38,720 nt of DNA, from positions 1-38,720 of the forward strand of contig CALAML010000063.1 of the NCBI GenBank assembly GCA_937925845.1, read 5' to 3'. Source of the DNA: an uncultured Acidimicrobiales bacterium. GTDB lineage: Bacteria; Actinomycetota; Acidimicrobiia; Acidimicrobiales; CALAML01. The notes below the pieces were generated by a model that was given only the letters and a program-made list of their open reading frames with translations, searched no databases and was not told the origin of the DNA. How positions within the stretch are numbered: the stretch's first letter is position 1; every line of letters starts with the position of its first letter. Position numbers and translations under genes: made by a program. Below are positions 24,420-33,575 of this stretch, in pieces.

Positions 24420-26434
24420 GATCCCGCCGACGCTCCGACCGGGCGAGGGCTCAGCGTGACCGGCACCGCCCCACCACGGGCAAGATCCTGGCCGGTGCCC
24501 TGGGAACCACCCGCGGGTGGCGTGGCCGAGGCAACCACATGCTCCAGGGCGTACCCGGTGCAGGCCCCACAGTCGTAGCACGGCGTCCAGCGACAGTCTT
24601 CGAGGCCGACCTCGGCGAGGGCGTCACGCCACTCCTGCCACAGGAAGTCCTTGTGCAGCCCGGCCGAAAGATGGTCCCACGGCAGGTGCTCGTCCTCGGT
24701 GCGGTGACGGTTGGCGTAGTCCTCCAGGGTGAGGCCGGCATCAGCCACAGCGTCGAGCCAACGGTCGAGCTCAAAGAACTCCGACCATTCCTGGAAGGTT
24801 CCACCGTTGCGCCAGACCTGCTCGATGACCTGACCAACCCGGCGATCGCCGCGACTCAGCAAACCCTCGATGGCGGTCGCCGACGGATCGTGCCACTTGA
24901 GCTTGACCGACTTGTCCTTGCGCAGATCGTCGCGAAGCAGGTTGACCTTGCGCTGGAGTTCGATGCCGGTGTTTTGGCCGAACCACTGGAACGGGGTGAA
25001 CGGCTTCGGGACAAAGCCACCAACCGACAGGGTGACCGACGCACTCTGGTGATACCGCTTGCCGATCTCGACACAGTTTCGACCCAGCCGAGCGATGCCG
25101 AGGGTGTCCTCATCGGTTTCGGTGGGAAGCCCGATCAGGAAGTAGAGCTTCATGCGGCGCCAGCCCTGCGAGAAGGCCGACTCGACCGCGGCGTACAGAT
25201 CCTCTTCGGTGATCAGCTTGTTGATCACCTGACGCATCCGCCAGCTGCCGGCTTCGGGAGCGAAGGTAAGGCCGGTGCGCCGAGCCTTTTGCACCTCCGC
25301 GGCGATACCGACGGTGAAGGCGTCGACCCGGAGGCTGGGCAGCGAAATCGAGACCGGGCTGCAGCCGTTGTCGCCGCCCTCGTTGCCATCGGACTGGCCC
25401 ACCGAATCGGCCACGACCTGTTCGATGCCGCTGAAGTCGGCGGTGGAGAGCGAGGTGAGGGCCACCTCGTCGTAGCCGGTGCGCTTCAACCCGTCCTGAA
25501 TCATGGTGCGAACCTGATCGGCCGGACGCTCCCGGACCGGGCGGGTGATCATGCCGGCCTGGCAGAACCGACAACCTCGGGTGCAGCCCCGGAAAACCTC
25601 AACGTTGAGCCGGTCGTGAACCACCTCGGTGAGCGGCACCAGCTGGTTCTTGGGGTAGGGCCACTCGCCCAGGTCGGTGATGGTGCGCTTCTCGATGGTC
25701 TCGGGAGCGTCGGGATGGTTCGGCGTGAAGGAGGTGATGACCGGACCGTCGTAGGTGACGTCGTAGAGCGCCGGGGCATACACGCCCTCGACCTGGGCCA
25801 AGCGGGCCCACAGATCGCGACGGGTGAGCGGGCAGGCCTCGGCCGCAGCGGGATCGGACAGGTCGAAGGTGGCCAGCTCAGCTTTCCAGGCGGTCAGCAC
25901 GTCGGTGATCTCGCCAACCACTTCTTCGCCATCACCCAGCACCACGATGTCGACAAAGTCGGCGATCGGTTCCGGGTTGTAGGTGCAATGGCCGCCGACC
26001 GCGATCACCGGGTCGATCAGGCTGCGGTTCTCGGTGCGGACCGGGATGCCGGAGAGGTCGACGCAGTTCAGCAGGTTGGTGTAGGTGAGCTCGGCCGACA
26101 GGTTGAAGGCAAAGATGTCGAACTCGTTGGCCGGCCGATGGGTATCGACCGAGAACAGCGGCAGGTTGCGGGCCCGGAGCTCGGTTTCCATGTCGTGCCA
26201 CGGGGCGTAGCTACGCTCGGCCACCGCGTCGTCACGCTCGTTGACGATTTCGTACAGGATCTGCAGGCCCTGGTTCGGCAGCCCGACCTCATAGGTGTCG
26301 GGGTACAGCATGAGCCAGGCGGTGAGGCTCGGGTCGTGGCTGGGTTGCTGGGCGCCGTCTTCGCAACCGATGTAGCGTGCCGGTTTTTCCACCTGGGCCA
26401 GGATCGGCTCGAGTTCAGACCACATCGTTGTCAT
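24416..26434 (-). CDS. TIGR03960-family B12-binding-like radical SAM protein
   Basis: 672 residues. N-terminal B12-binding-like/flavodoxin-like region (about 35-200: WLMLYPDTYEVGLPNQGLQ, FAFNLSAELTYTNLLNC). Radical SAM core with the iron-sulfur motif CTRGCRFCQAG (C284, C288, C291) and later LTFAPEAGSWRMR and LYFLIGLPTETDEDT motifs. The C-terminus has a Cys-rich end (DCRWTPCYDCGACTGYA) that may bind another cluster. The substrate is unknown; the family has no assigned reaction that I can name. It is fused in some bacteria to the TIGR03936 partner, here the next gene, overlapping by 4 nt. ATG 26434 or ATG 26425 may start it. The 283-nt gap upstream holds four dyad repeats. Confidence 0.92.
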   Translation of the reverse strand: MTTMWSELEPILAQVEKPARYIGCEDGAQQPSHDPSLTAWLMLYPDTYEVGLPNQGLQILYEIVNERDDAVAERSYAPWHDMETELRARNLPLFSVDTHRPANEFDIFAFNLSAELTYTNLLNCVDLSGIPVRTENRSLIDPVIAVGGHCTYNPEPIADFVDIVVLGDGEEVVGEITDVLTAWKAELATFDLSDPAAAEACPLTRRDLWARLAQVEGVYAPALYDVTYDGPVITSFTPNHPDAPETIEKRTITDLGEWPYPKNQLVPLTEVVHDRLNVEVFRGCTRGCRFCQAGMITRPVRERPADQVRTMIQDGLKRTGYDEVALTSLSTADFSGIEQVVADSVGQSDGNEGGDNGCSPVSISLPSLRVDAFTVGIAAEVQKARRTGLTFAPEAGSWRMRQVINKLITEEDLYAAVESAFSQGWRRMKLYFLIGLPTETDEDTLGIARLGRNCVEIGKRYHQSASVTLSVGGFVPKPFTPFQWFGQNTGIELQRKVNLLRDDLRKDKSVKLKWHDPSATAIEGLLSRGDRRVGQVIEQVWRNGGTFQEWSEFFELDRWLDAVADAGLTLEDYANRHRTEDEHLPWDHLSAGLHKDFLWQEWRDALAEVGLEDCRWTPCYDCGACTGYALEHVVASATPPAGGSQGTGQDLARGGAVPVTLSPRPVGASAGS

Positions 26435-26530
26435 GGATTGCCAGCCTCGAGACAGGTTTTGGACGACGTAACTCGACCAAGCCTATCCGCCGACCGCCCG
26501 CACCGACGGGTCGTATTCGGAACCGCCGCC

Positions 26531-26705
26531 GAATGCCATTCACCTCGAAGGACTCGGCCGCGCCAACACTGAACCCAGTTCACCTCGGAGGACAGGGTTG
26601 GGACTCGGCCGCGCCAACACTGAACCCGGTTCACCTCGGAGGACAGGGTTGAGGACAGAGTTGGGAACCGGCTTGAGATAACTGAACGTTATTCACCTCG
26701 AAGGA
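26531..26705. repeat. Four spaced dyad repeats between rodA and the radical SAM gene
   Basis: Consensus TGAAyNNNrTTCACCTCGrAGGA. Copies: 26531-26552 (GAATGCCATTC start), 26570-26592 (TGAACCCAGTTCA), 26621-26643 (TGAACCCGGTTCA, a perfect dyad) and 26683-26705 (TGAACGTTATTCA). Centres lie at 26536, 26576, 26627 and 26689, i.e. 40, 51 and 62 nt apart. The middle two copies are part of a 51-nt direct repeat starting at 26551 and 26602. They look like protein-binding sites or REP-like elements. Confidence 0.65.
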
Positions 26706-26717
26706 CAGGCTCTTCGG

Positions 26718-27878
26718 CTAGCGGAAGCCGCCCAGCGGGGCTCGACCGGTGTTTCGGTGGCGGGAAACGCTCAGCACCAGACCAAGACCGGCGAAGGTGG
26801 TGACCATCGACGAGCCGCCGTAGCTGAACAATGGCAGGGGGATGCCGGTGATCGGCATCAACCCCATCGTCATCCCGATGCTCTGAAACACCTGAAACAG
26901 CACCATGCAGAACACCCCGACACAGATCAGCATGCCGAACGAGTCGCGGGCCACCTGAGCTGTTCGCCAAATCCTCACCAACAGCAGGGCAAAGAGGCCC
27001 AACAGCACCGACCCGCCAAGAAAGCCGAACTCCTCACCGACCACGGTAAAGATGAAGTCGGTCTGTTGTTCGGGCACAAAGGCACCCTTGGTCTGGGTCC
27101 CTTCAAAGAGGCCGAGCCCGGTGATGCCGCCCTGGCCGATGGCGATCTGAGCCTGGCCCTGGTTCCAGCCGGAATCCTGCCCGTCGGCATCGGGGTTGAG
27201 GAAGCTGGTCAACCGCTCCTCCTGATACTTCTCCAGCTCTCCCGAACCCAATATCAGGCCGATCCCCAGCACACCCACGCCCACGATCATGGCCAGATGT
27301 CGGGCTCGGGCGCCGGCCACCAGCAGCATGCCCATCACCACCACCCCGCCCACCATCGCCGTCCCGGCATCGGGCTGACGCAGGATCAGAAACAGCGGAA
27401 CCGCGGCAAACCCCAGGGTGGCGGTAAGGCGAACCCCACTCAACCCCTCCCGCCCCTGGGAACCAAAGGCGGCCACCAGGATGATCATCGCCACTTTCGA
27501 AAACTCTGATGGCTGGAGCCGGAAACCGGCGACCTCGAACCAGCCCTGGGTGCCGTTGGCCTCAACGCCGAGCGGGCTCAACACCAAACCCAACGAGGCC
27601 ACCGATACCAGATAGACCGCTAAGGACCCGGTGCGCCAAACCCGATAATCGATGCGGGCCAGCACCGCCATCAAGGCCACGCCCGCCACCACAAAGAGGC
27701 TCTGGCGCCGAAGAAACGATGTGTTTGGATCCAGATCAACCCCGCGCGTGGCGCTGTAGACCATCAGCACGCCGAAAGCGGCAATCGCCACCGAGGTCAT
27801 CACGATGCTGGCGTCGACGCTGACCGACGGCCGGTTCAATGACGTGGCGCCCTGGCGGGCCCGAGCAATCAGAGCCAT
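26718..27878 (-). CDS. rodA: Peptidoglycan polymerase RodA (SEDS family)
   Basis: Glycosyltransferase that polymerises glycan strands during lateral wall synthesis, partner of PBP2. 386 residues with about 10 membrane segments. Seen: LQPSEFSKVAMIILVAAF, LRQPDAGTAMVGG, WNQGQAQIAIGQGGITGLG, and the C-terminal GIPLPLFSYGGSSM motif. ATG 27878 lies 1 nt after the mrdA stop (TGA-T-ATG), implying coupling; the longer frame to 28595 would run inside mrdA and is Arg/Pro-rich shadow. FtsW is the alternative name in the family, but the place beside mrdA and mreBCD argues for RodA. A terminator is not evident; the dyad repeats begin 13 nt after the stop. Confidence 0.96.
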   Translation of the reverse strand: MALIARARQGATSLNRPSVSVDASIVMTSVAIAAFGVLMVYSATRGVDLDPNTSFLRRQSLFVVAGVALMAVLARIDYRVWRTGSLAVYLVSVASLGLVLSPLGVEANGTQGWFEVAGFRLQPSEFSKVAMIILVAAFGSQGREGLSGVRLTATLGFAAVPLFLILRQPDAGTAMVGGVVVMGMLLVAGARARHLAMIVGVGVLGIGLILGSGELEKYQEERLTSFLNPDADGQDSGWNQGQAQIAIGQGGITGLGLFEGTQTKGAFVPEQQTDFIFTVVGEEFGFLGGSVLLGLFALLLVRIWRTAQVARDSFGMLICVGVFCMVLFQVFQSIGMTMGLMPITGIPLPLFSYGGSSMVTTFAGLGLVLSVSRHRNTGRAPLGGFR

Positions 27879-27879
27879 A

Positions 27880-30762
27880 TCAGCCACCCCCCTCGACTGT
27901 TGCGGGCTCAAGCGGAGCGTTGGCTCCGGCTTGCGCCGGAGTATCGGGATCGACCACAACGACGGATCCCTCCGATGACGCTGCGGGCGAGTTCCCACCG
28001 GCAGCGGTCGCGCCGCCGGTGTCTGCGGTCTCAGGCGAAACCGTTGCCTCGGGATCTGGGGCCGGCGGGGTTTGACCGCCCGCTCCCCCGCCGGTTGACT
28101 CCGGCGTCGGTGGGGTCGCGGTTGTGGGTGGTGGTGGAGTCGGTGGTGTTGATGACGGCGGTGAGCCGGCCGAACCCGGCGCTGGGGTCGGGGCCTCGGC
28201 GCCGGGGGCGCCACCCTCGCCCGCCGGAGCTGGTTCGGAATCGACGCCAGCACCACCGGCGCGACCACCTCCGCCCTGCTGGCCAGCACCGCCGCCACCC
28301 GGATTGGGCTGGCCACCTTCCGCGGCTGGAGATTGGTCGGGATCCGGCTCGGCATCGGCCTCCGCGCTCGCGCTATCGCCCACCGGCGGCTCGCCGGCCG
28401 GATCGGCGCCATCCGACAGATCGACCTCCCCACCATCGTCGTCAGCGGGGCCCGAGTCATCGCTACCCGACTCGTCACTGCCCGACTCATTGATGCTGGC
28501 CTCAGCTTCGACCTTCCCACCATCGTCGTCAGCGCTCCCCGCTTCACCGTCGGCGTCACTCTCACCGTCTTCAGGCTGCGGCTCCGGGGGTACAACCACG
28601 ATGTCGCGAACCTGGCTGAGGATCTCCTCGTTGCCGAGTTGGGGCACCCGCATCACCGGCGGTTCGAGGAACCGATCGAGAGACTCCTCCACCGACCGCG
28701 CCCGCTCCGGTGGCTCCAAACCGGCCAATACATCAAAAAGCTCACGCGTGAGTGGCGCCGCCGCGTCGCCTCCGAAACCCGACTCCTCCAGTAGAGCCAC
28801 CACCACATACTCAGGCTCCGGCAGCGGGCCAAAGGCGGCGAAGAGGGAGGTGTCGGCCTTGCCGCCCACCTCGGCAGTGCCGGTTTTGCCAGCCACCGGC
28901 CAGGTATCCAGGGGGAAACCGGCAAACACCTGATCCGCAGTCCCCTGCTGTTCCGCGGTGACGCCGCGCAACCCGGCGATCAGCGGGCGGCGAATCTCCG
29001 GCGGCAGGTTCACCTTCCCCACCGAGCGGGTGGAGAACGATCGCACCACATCGGCCGAGCCACTAGCCAACACATCATGAACCACCGACGGCGCCAGCAA
29101 CTCCCCGCCATTAGCCAACACCGCGTAGGCGTTGGCCAGCTGCAACGGGGTCACCAACACGTCACCCTGGCCGATGGCGGTGATGACGTTGTTGCCAGCA
29201 AACCACTCATCGCCAAACGGGAACGCCTCCGGATTGGCCTCGTGACGTTCACGGTTGGCATCCGGGTCGGGGACAAAGCCAACCCGCTCGTTGGTGAGCT
29301 GCACCCCGGTGCTAGCGCCGAAACCGAACTCCTTGGCGCTGTCGGCAATCGGGTCACCGAAGGCCCGCCCGGTCGTCCGCTCGCTCCAGAACGACTCCCC
29401 GATCCAGTAGAAGAAGGTGTCGCTCGAAACGGTGAGAGCCCGCTGGAGATCAACCTCGCCGTAGACCGCATCGCCGGCGTTGCGGAACACACAGGTACCA
29501 CCGGTGCACTCCTGGACTCGGTACCGCCCCTCATCAAGGAAGGTGTCGTTGACCGGATCGAGGAAGCCGGAAGTGACCGCGGCATGGGCGACAAAGGGCT
29601 TAAAGGTGGAGCCCGGCGCATAAAGCCCCTCGGTGGCCCGGTTCACCAGCGGGTTAAACGCCTCCTCATCGGTCAGGGCATCCCAGTCGGCCTGGGACAC
29701 ACCGTTCACAAAGATCTCCGGATCAAACGACGGCGCGGAGGCCAACGCCAGAACCGCTCCGTCGCGGGGGTCCATCACCACCACTGCCCCACCCGGCGCA
29801 TTGAACTCCGGATCTTCGGGATCCTCCGGCTGGCGGCGGCGGGCATCGATCAATGCCTGTTCCAGCAGGTTCTGGGACTGGGCCTGGAGATCGATGTCGA
29901 TCGTGAGCCGCACATCGTTGCCCTGGCGAGGCGGCGTGCTGCGGGCATCCAGCACGCGAATCGGCGTATCGGAGGCATCGACCTCGATCACCTGGGTGCC
30001 GGGTCGACCCCGAAGATCGCCCTCGAAGATACGTTCGATGCCCGTCTTGCCGATCTCATCGCCGGTCCGGTACTCGAGCTCGGAGTCGCTCCGATCAGCC
30101 AACTCCTCCTCGGTCACCGGCCCGATGTAGCCCAGGATGTGAGCCGCCTGACGGCCAAAGGGATAGGTCCGCACCCACACTCGATCGACGGAGATGCCGG
30201 GAAACTCGTCCTGTCGCTCCCGTAGGAAAATCTCGAACTCTTCCGAAACGTCCTCGGCGACCGGCACCGGCAACAAGCGGTCGAAGCGGTCGTCGTTCAG
30301 CCGAGCTTCCAGAAACTCCCGGTCGGTCAGCACCCCGAAGCGGGTCAGCTCCGCGGCCAACCGGTCCAACAGAGCATCACGAGCCGTCGGCGGCCCCTCG
30401 GCTTCGCCGTCACCATCATCTGCGCCGTCTCCGTTGAGTGTGGGCCCTTCCTGGTCGGGCAGTTGCACCGCACCAGCCACACTGGCCACCGGCAGGTCTT
30501 CAAGGTCGGCCAGCACCCGGGTATCGACCGTGACCACGATCGACTGGCGATTGTCGACCAGCACCCGGTTGTTGGCATCGAGAATCCGGCCCCGAGGCGC
30601 ATCCAGCTTCACCGTGCGGATCCGGTTGGCCTGAGCTTCCACCTGAAAGGTGTCGGCGGCGGTCATCTGCAAGAACCACAGCCGGGCCAACAACGTGACC
30701 AGCAGCGTCACGCCGACGATGCCGAGCATGCCCAACCGCAGGTGGCGATTATCGGCGTTCAA
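27880..30762 (-). CDS. mrdA: Penicillin-binding protein 2 (elongasome transpeptidase) with long C-terminal acidic/Pro-rich tail
   Basis: Class B transpeptidase that cross-links peptidoglycan during elongation. 960 residues, much longer than the usual 600-700. Seen: one N-terminal membrane helix (LGMLGIVGVTLLVTLLARLW), a dimerisation domain, then the transpeptidase domain with GSTFKPF (S385, K388), TVSSDTFFYW (SxD/N region) and GKTGTAE (K626-T627-G628). From about 725 to 960 the protein is a disordered tail, first Asp/Glu/Ser/Gly-rich, then Pro/Thr/Gly-rich. The start is TTG 30762 (MNADNRHLRL); ATG 30729 is possible but would shorten the membrane anchor. mreD lies 52 nt upstream and rodA 1 nt downstream. 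The helix topology puts the tail outside the membrane. Confidence 0.94.
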   Translation of the reverse strand: MNADNRHLRLGMLGIVGVTLLVTLLARLWFLQMTAADTFQVEAQANRIRTVKLDAPRGRILDANNRVLVDNRQSIVVTVDTRVLADLEDLPVASVAGAVQLPDQEGPTLNGDGADDGDGEAEGPPTARDALLDRLAAELTRFGVLTDREFLEARLNDDRFDRLLPVPVAEDVSEEFEIFLRERQDEFPGISVDRVWVRTYPFGRQAAHILGYIGPVTEEELADRSDSELEYRTGDEIGKTGIERIFEGDLRGRPGTQVIEVDASDTPIRVLDARSTPPRQGNDVRLTIDIDLQAQSQNLLEQALIDARRRQPEDPEDPEFNAPGGAVVVMDPRDGAVLALASAPSFDPEIFVNGVSQADWDALTDEEAFNPLVNRATEGLYAPGSTFKPFVAHAAVTSGFLDPVNDTFLDEGRYRVQECTGGTCVFRNAGDAVYGEVDLQRALTVSSDTFFYWIGESFWSERTTGRAFGDPIADSAKEFGFGASTGVQLTNERVGFVPDPDANRERHEANPEAFPFGDEWFAGNNVITAIGQGDVLVTPLQLANAYAVLANGGELLAPSVVHDVLASGSADVVRSFSTRSVGKVNLPPEIRRPLIAGLRGVTAEQQGTADQVFAGFPLDTWPVAGKTGTAEVGGKADTSLFAAFGPLPEPEYVVVALLEESGFGGDAAAPLTRELFDVLAGLEPPERARSVEESLDRFLEPPVMRVPQLGNEEILSQVRDIVVVPPEPQPEDGESDADGEAGSADDDGGKVEAEASINESGSDESGSDDSGPADDDGGEVDLSDGADPAGEPPVGDSASAEADAEPDPDQSPAAEGGQPNPGGGGAGQQGGGGRAGGAGVDSEPAPAGEGGAPGAEAPTPAPGSAGSPPSSTPPTPPPPTTATPPTPESTGGGAGGQTPPAPDPEATVSPETADTGGATAAGGNSPAASSEGSVVVVDPDTPAQAGANAPLEPATVEGGG

Positions 30763-30814
30763 GACGCCGCCACCAAGGTCATCCCGGTTACCCCGGTCAC
30801 CCCAAGCGCACCGA

Positions 30815-31315
30815 TCACATCAACCTCGAGCGGGACAACACCGGCCGGAAGAGCGACGACACCGCCCACAGCACCGGGGCAGCCAACACCACGTTGGCCA
30901 GGGTCATCACGATCACGATGCGGGGCAGCCGGCCGGTCAGCATGTCGGTTTGGCCGATCACCGTGCCGACCACCGCAAACACCATGGTGGCAAAGACCGT
31001 GGCCCCAGCCACGATGGCGATCCGGTGCACCAAGGTCGTCGACAGGTTCGAATCAGCCACCCAGCCAACGACAAAGGCGGCCAGGCCATAGGCGAGAGCC
31101 GACAACCCAAACGGCGTCGACAAGAACAGATCCAACAGCGCGCCGATGGCAAAGGCGAGCCAGGCACCGGTGACTGCCCCCAGGCTCAACCCGACCGCAG
31201 CGGCCACCGCCACCGCGATATCGAGCCGCACCCCGGCCACCACCAGATCGCCGAAAAAGAGCAGCTGGGCCAAGACCGTCGCCAGCACCACCAGCACCAA
31301 CCGTGGCCGCTTCAC
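30815..31315 (-). CDS. mreD: Rod shape-determining protein MreD
   Basis: Integral membrane protein of the elongation complex. 166 residues with about five hydrophobic helices (RLVLVVLATVLAQLLFFG; LSALAYGLAAFVVGWVAD; IAIVAGATVFATMVFAVVGT; IVMTLANVVLAAPVLW), typical of MreD in length and topology. Sequence conservation in the family is low, so the name leans on position between mreC and mrdA. GTG 31315 lies 13 nt after the mreC stop; the longer frame to 31492 would overlap mreC with an Arg/Trp-rich shadow. Confidence 0.9.
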   Translation of the reverse strand: MKRPRLVLVVLATVLAQLLFFGDLVVAGVRLDIAVAVAAAVGLSLGAVTGAWLAFAIGALLDLFLSTPFGLSALAYGLAAFVVGWVADSNLSTTLVHRIAIVAGATVFATMVFAVVGTVIGQTDMLTGRLPRIVIVMTLANVVLAAPVLWAVSSLFRPVLSRSRLM

Positions 31316-31328
31316 CGGGCGACACCAC

Positions 31329-32171
31329 TCATGATGCGGGACCCCAAAGAACCACCTCAGCAAAGAGGAAGCGCTCCAAGTCGGCCAGCGGTTCGATGCG
31401 TACGTCGGGTTGCACCGACTGGTTCGACGCCAGCGCCGAAACCACCTGACCCACCGGAATATCGGGCGGATAGCGGCTCTCGTCCAGGCCACTGGTCACC
31501 GCGATCTCACCGACCGCCACCTCCGTTTCCCGACCAATTCCGGCATCGACGCGCAGCGGACGACCCTCACCGCCGCCGCGAGCCACCACGATGTCGCCCG
31601 ACTGCACCAACCGCACCCCGATCGACAACTCCGGATCAGAGACCGGCTGCACCACCGCCCGATCGTCGCTTACCTCGGCGATACGGCCAATCAGCCCGGC
31701 CGAAGTCACTACCGGCATACCCCGCTGGATGCCGTCGCTGGTGCCCTTGTCGATCTGGATCGACTGGTCGAAGTTGCTGGCCGCGCCGCCGACGCGACGA
31801 ACGGTCACCCGGGGTAGGTCCATCGAATCATCGAGATCGGCGAGCTGGCGAAGCTCATCGAGTTGGGACTGGGCGTTTGCCTCCCGGGCCCCTTGGCTCT
31901 CAAGTCGAGCCAGCTCGGAACGCAGCTGCTCGTTCTCCGCCTCCAGATCGCCGACGTTGAACGCGCCGTTCCACAGGTTGACCACGGGATCGGTGACTCC
32001 ACTGCTCACCGCCTCCAGCGGAGACAGCACCCACAGGGCTCCCTTCTTGAGGCCACTGACGACGCCGGAGTCTCTGGCATCAAAGGTGAGCAGGGTGACG
32101 GTGGCCAGAACCAACAGCAGCAGCGTCACCTTCGGGTTGCGGGGATCACCCGACCGCCGGAAGATGGCCAC
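31329..32171 (-). CDS. mreC: Rod shape-determining protein MreC
   Basis: Periplasm/wall-facing scaffold of the elongasome that regulates PBP2-RodA. 280 residues. Seen: an N-terminal transmembrane helix (VTLLLLVLATVTLL), a coiled coil (about 75-115: GDLEAENEQLRSELARLES), and the beta-barrel domain with GMPVVTSAGLIGRI and VQPVSDPELSIGVRL. The GTG 32171 start lies 3 nt after the mreB stop, so translation is probably coupled; mreD follows 13 nt after this gene's stop. Confidence 0.95.
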   Translation of the reverse strand: MAIFRRSGDPRNPKVTLLLLVLATVTLLTFDARDSGVVSGLKKGALWVLSPLEAVSSGVTDPVVNLWNGAFNVGDLEAENEQLRSELARLESQGAREANAQSQLDELRQLADLDDSMDLPRVTVRRVGGAASNFDQSIQIDKGTSDGIQRGMPVVTSAGLIGRIAEVSDDRAVVQPVSDPELSIGVRLVQSGDIVVARGGGEGRPLRVDAGIGRETEVAVGEIAVTSGLDESRYPPDIPVGQVVSALASNQSVQPDVRIEPLADLERFLFAEVVLWGPAS

Positions 32172-32174
32172 GGC

Positions 32175-33212
32175 TCAGCCGTGGGTGGTGGCGAAGAGGA
32201 CACCCTTGAGGGCTTCGAACTCTTCGAGCGACTGGCCCGCACCCAGCGCCACCGCCTGCAGCGGGTTGGGAGCCATCACGATCGGCATCCCGGTTTCGTG
32301 GCTCAGCCGGTGGTCGATACCGATCAACAGCCCACCACCGCCAGCCAACACAATGCCGGCTTCCATGATGTCGGACGCCAGTTCCGGCGGCGTCCGATCC
32401 AACGTCATCTTGACCGCGTCACAGATCGCCGTGACCGGTTCCTCGATCGCCTCTCGAATCTCCACCGTGGAAGTCACGATGGTTTTGGGCAAGCCGGTCA
32501 CGAGATCGCGGCCCCGGATTTCGGCATGGAGCTCCTCGGCCAACGGCCAGGCCGAACCCAACGCCATCTTCACCTCTTCGGCGGTGCGCTCGCCCAAAGC
32601 CAGGCTGTACTCCTTCTTCACGTAGTTGATGATCGCCTCATCAAGTTCGTCGCCAGCGACGCGAACCGACTGTTGGGCCACCACGCCGCCCAGCGAAATG
32701 ACCGCAACCTCGGTGGTGCCGCCACCGATATCAACGATCATGTTCCCCGTCGGTTCCTGCACCGGCATCCCGGCGCCGATCGCCGCGGCCATCGGTTCTT
32801 CGATGATGTAAGTGGGCTTTCGGGCCCCGGCGTACTCGGCGGCCTCCTGGACCGCACGCTTTTCCACTCCTGTGATACCGGACGGCACACAGATCACCAT
32901 GCGGGGCTTGGCCCAGCGCCGGTGATGCACCTTGTGGATGAAGTACCGCAACATCTTTTCGCAGATCTCAAAATCCGCGATCACCCCGTCCTTCAACGGA
33001 CGGATGGCCTTGATGTGAGCAGGGGTGCGCCCGATCATGCGTTTGGCGTCGCTCCCCACAGCCAGTGGTCGTCCGTCTTTCACGTTGACGGCCACCACCG
33101 ACGGCTCGTTTAGCACGATGCCCTGGCCCCGCACGTAGACGAGGGTGTTTGCCGTCCCAAGATCTACGGCCATGTCGCGGCCGATGATGGAACTCAACAC
33201 ATTGTCGGCCAT
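32175..33212 (-). CDS. mreB: Rod shape-determining protein MreB (bacterial actin)
   Basis: Actin-like filament protein that directs lateral wall synthesis. 345 residues. Seen: phosphate 1 motif [33 protein letters not shown]-type segments, phosphate 2 [18 protein letters not shown], and adenosine motif [17 protein letters not shown] 33212 begins [19 protein letters not shown] and has AGGA 5 nt upstream; the frame to 33296 would cover the promoter region. It is the first gene of the 12-gene minus-strand run. A rod-shape module in an acidimicrobial-type actinobacterium argues for MreB-guided lateral growth rather than purely polar growth. Confidence 0.97.
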   Translation of the reverse strand: MADNVLSSIIGRDMAVDLGTANTLVYVRGQGIVLNEPSVVAVNVKDGRPLAVGSDAKRMIGRTPAHIKAIRPLKDGVIADFEICEKMLRYFIHKVHHRRWAKPRMVICVPSGITGVEKRAVQEAAEYAGARKPTYIIEEPMAAAIGAGMPVQEPTGNMIVDIGGGTTEVAVISLGGVVAQQSVRVAGDELDEAIINYVKKEYSLALGERTAEEVKMALGSAWPLAEELHAEIRGRDLVTGLPKTIVTSTVEIREAIEEPVTAICDAVKMTLDRTPPELASDIMEAGIVLAGGGGLLIGIDHRLSHETGMPIVMAPNPLQAVALGAGQSLEEFEALKGVLFATTHG

Positions 33213-33268
33213 GGAAGTCCTGGGGCGATCCGACCAGCGGAGCGGGGTTGGGCGAGTTGGGCAACACG

Positions 33269-33296
33269 ATCTTATGCCTCCCCACCCTCGGTGCAA
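33269..33296 (-). promoter_or_regulatory. Candidate promoter of the mreB run
   Basis: On the minus strand TTGCAC (33296-33291), a 16-nt spacer, and TAAGAT (33274-33269). This fits a sigma-70-type promoter and would give about a 50-nt leader before the mreB ATG. Confidence 0.55.
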
Positions 33297-33394
33297 CTCG
33301 GGCTACACCGAAACCTCACCCGGTGACGCCACTTGACCAACGAACGTCATGATCAGGCTCAATCGCGGATGATCACCACCCGTTTTTTGGCCAC

Positions 33395-33409
33395 GGATCG
33401 TCACGATCC
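33395..33409. promoter_or_regulatory. Perfect 15-nt dyad (possible operator)
   Basis: GGATCGT-C-ACGATCC, perfectly symmetric about 33402. It lies between the divergent mreB and M23 peptidase genes and could bind a dimeric regulator; none is identified. Confidence 0.4.
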
Positions 33410-33575
33410 AGTCGTCGATCGAAGGCCCAGAACCGCCAATTTCCGCATGGCCTGGCCATTGCGCTCGCTTCGGACAGGCGAAGGAAAAAGATTTCCGGGA
33501 ACTCTTTCGGGTCGACGCGCTACTAGCTGTCAAAACCGTCGCATCCGGGCGACGGGCCAACCAAAGGATGCCGCG

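Larger units (their letters stand above)
33213..33575. other. Divergent intergenic region between mreB and the M23 peptidase
   Basis: 363 nt without a supported gene. It holds the candidate mreB promoter (33269-33296), a 15-nt perfect dyad at 33395-33409, an inverted repeat near the M23 start (CCGTCGC ... GCGACGG, about 33535-33556) and the AAAGGA ribosome binding site of the M23 gene. No riboswitch was recognised. Confidence 0.6.

Noticed and set aside
24539-26572. 677-codon plus-strand frame opposite the radical SAM gene
   Set aside because: A mirror of a well-conserved minus-strand gene; no family motif.
26551-26651. Short CRISPR array
   Set aside because: Only two 51-nt direct repeats with no spacers of constant length and no cas genes; the units are dyads.
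26377-26652. Plus-strand gene over the dyad repeats
   Set aside because: Translation repeats the 51-nt DNA unit and has no supported start or family.
33383-33388. T-run as a terminator
   Set aside because: The only nearby stem is a 6-bp TGATCA pair far from the T-run, too weak for a terminator.
33410-33575. Cyclic di-AMP riboswitch before the M23 hydrolase
   Set aside because: Such switches precede wall hydrolases in actinobacteria, but I see none of the conserved ydaO core blocks.
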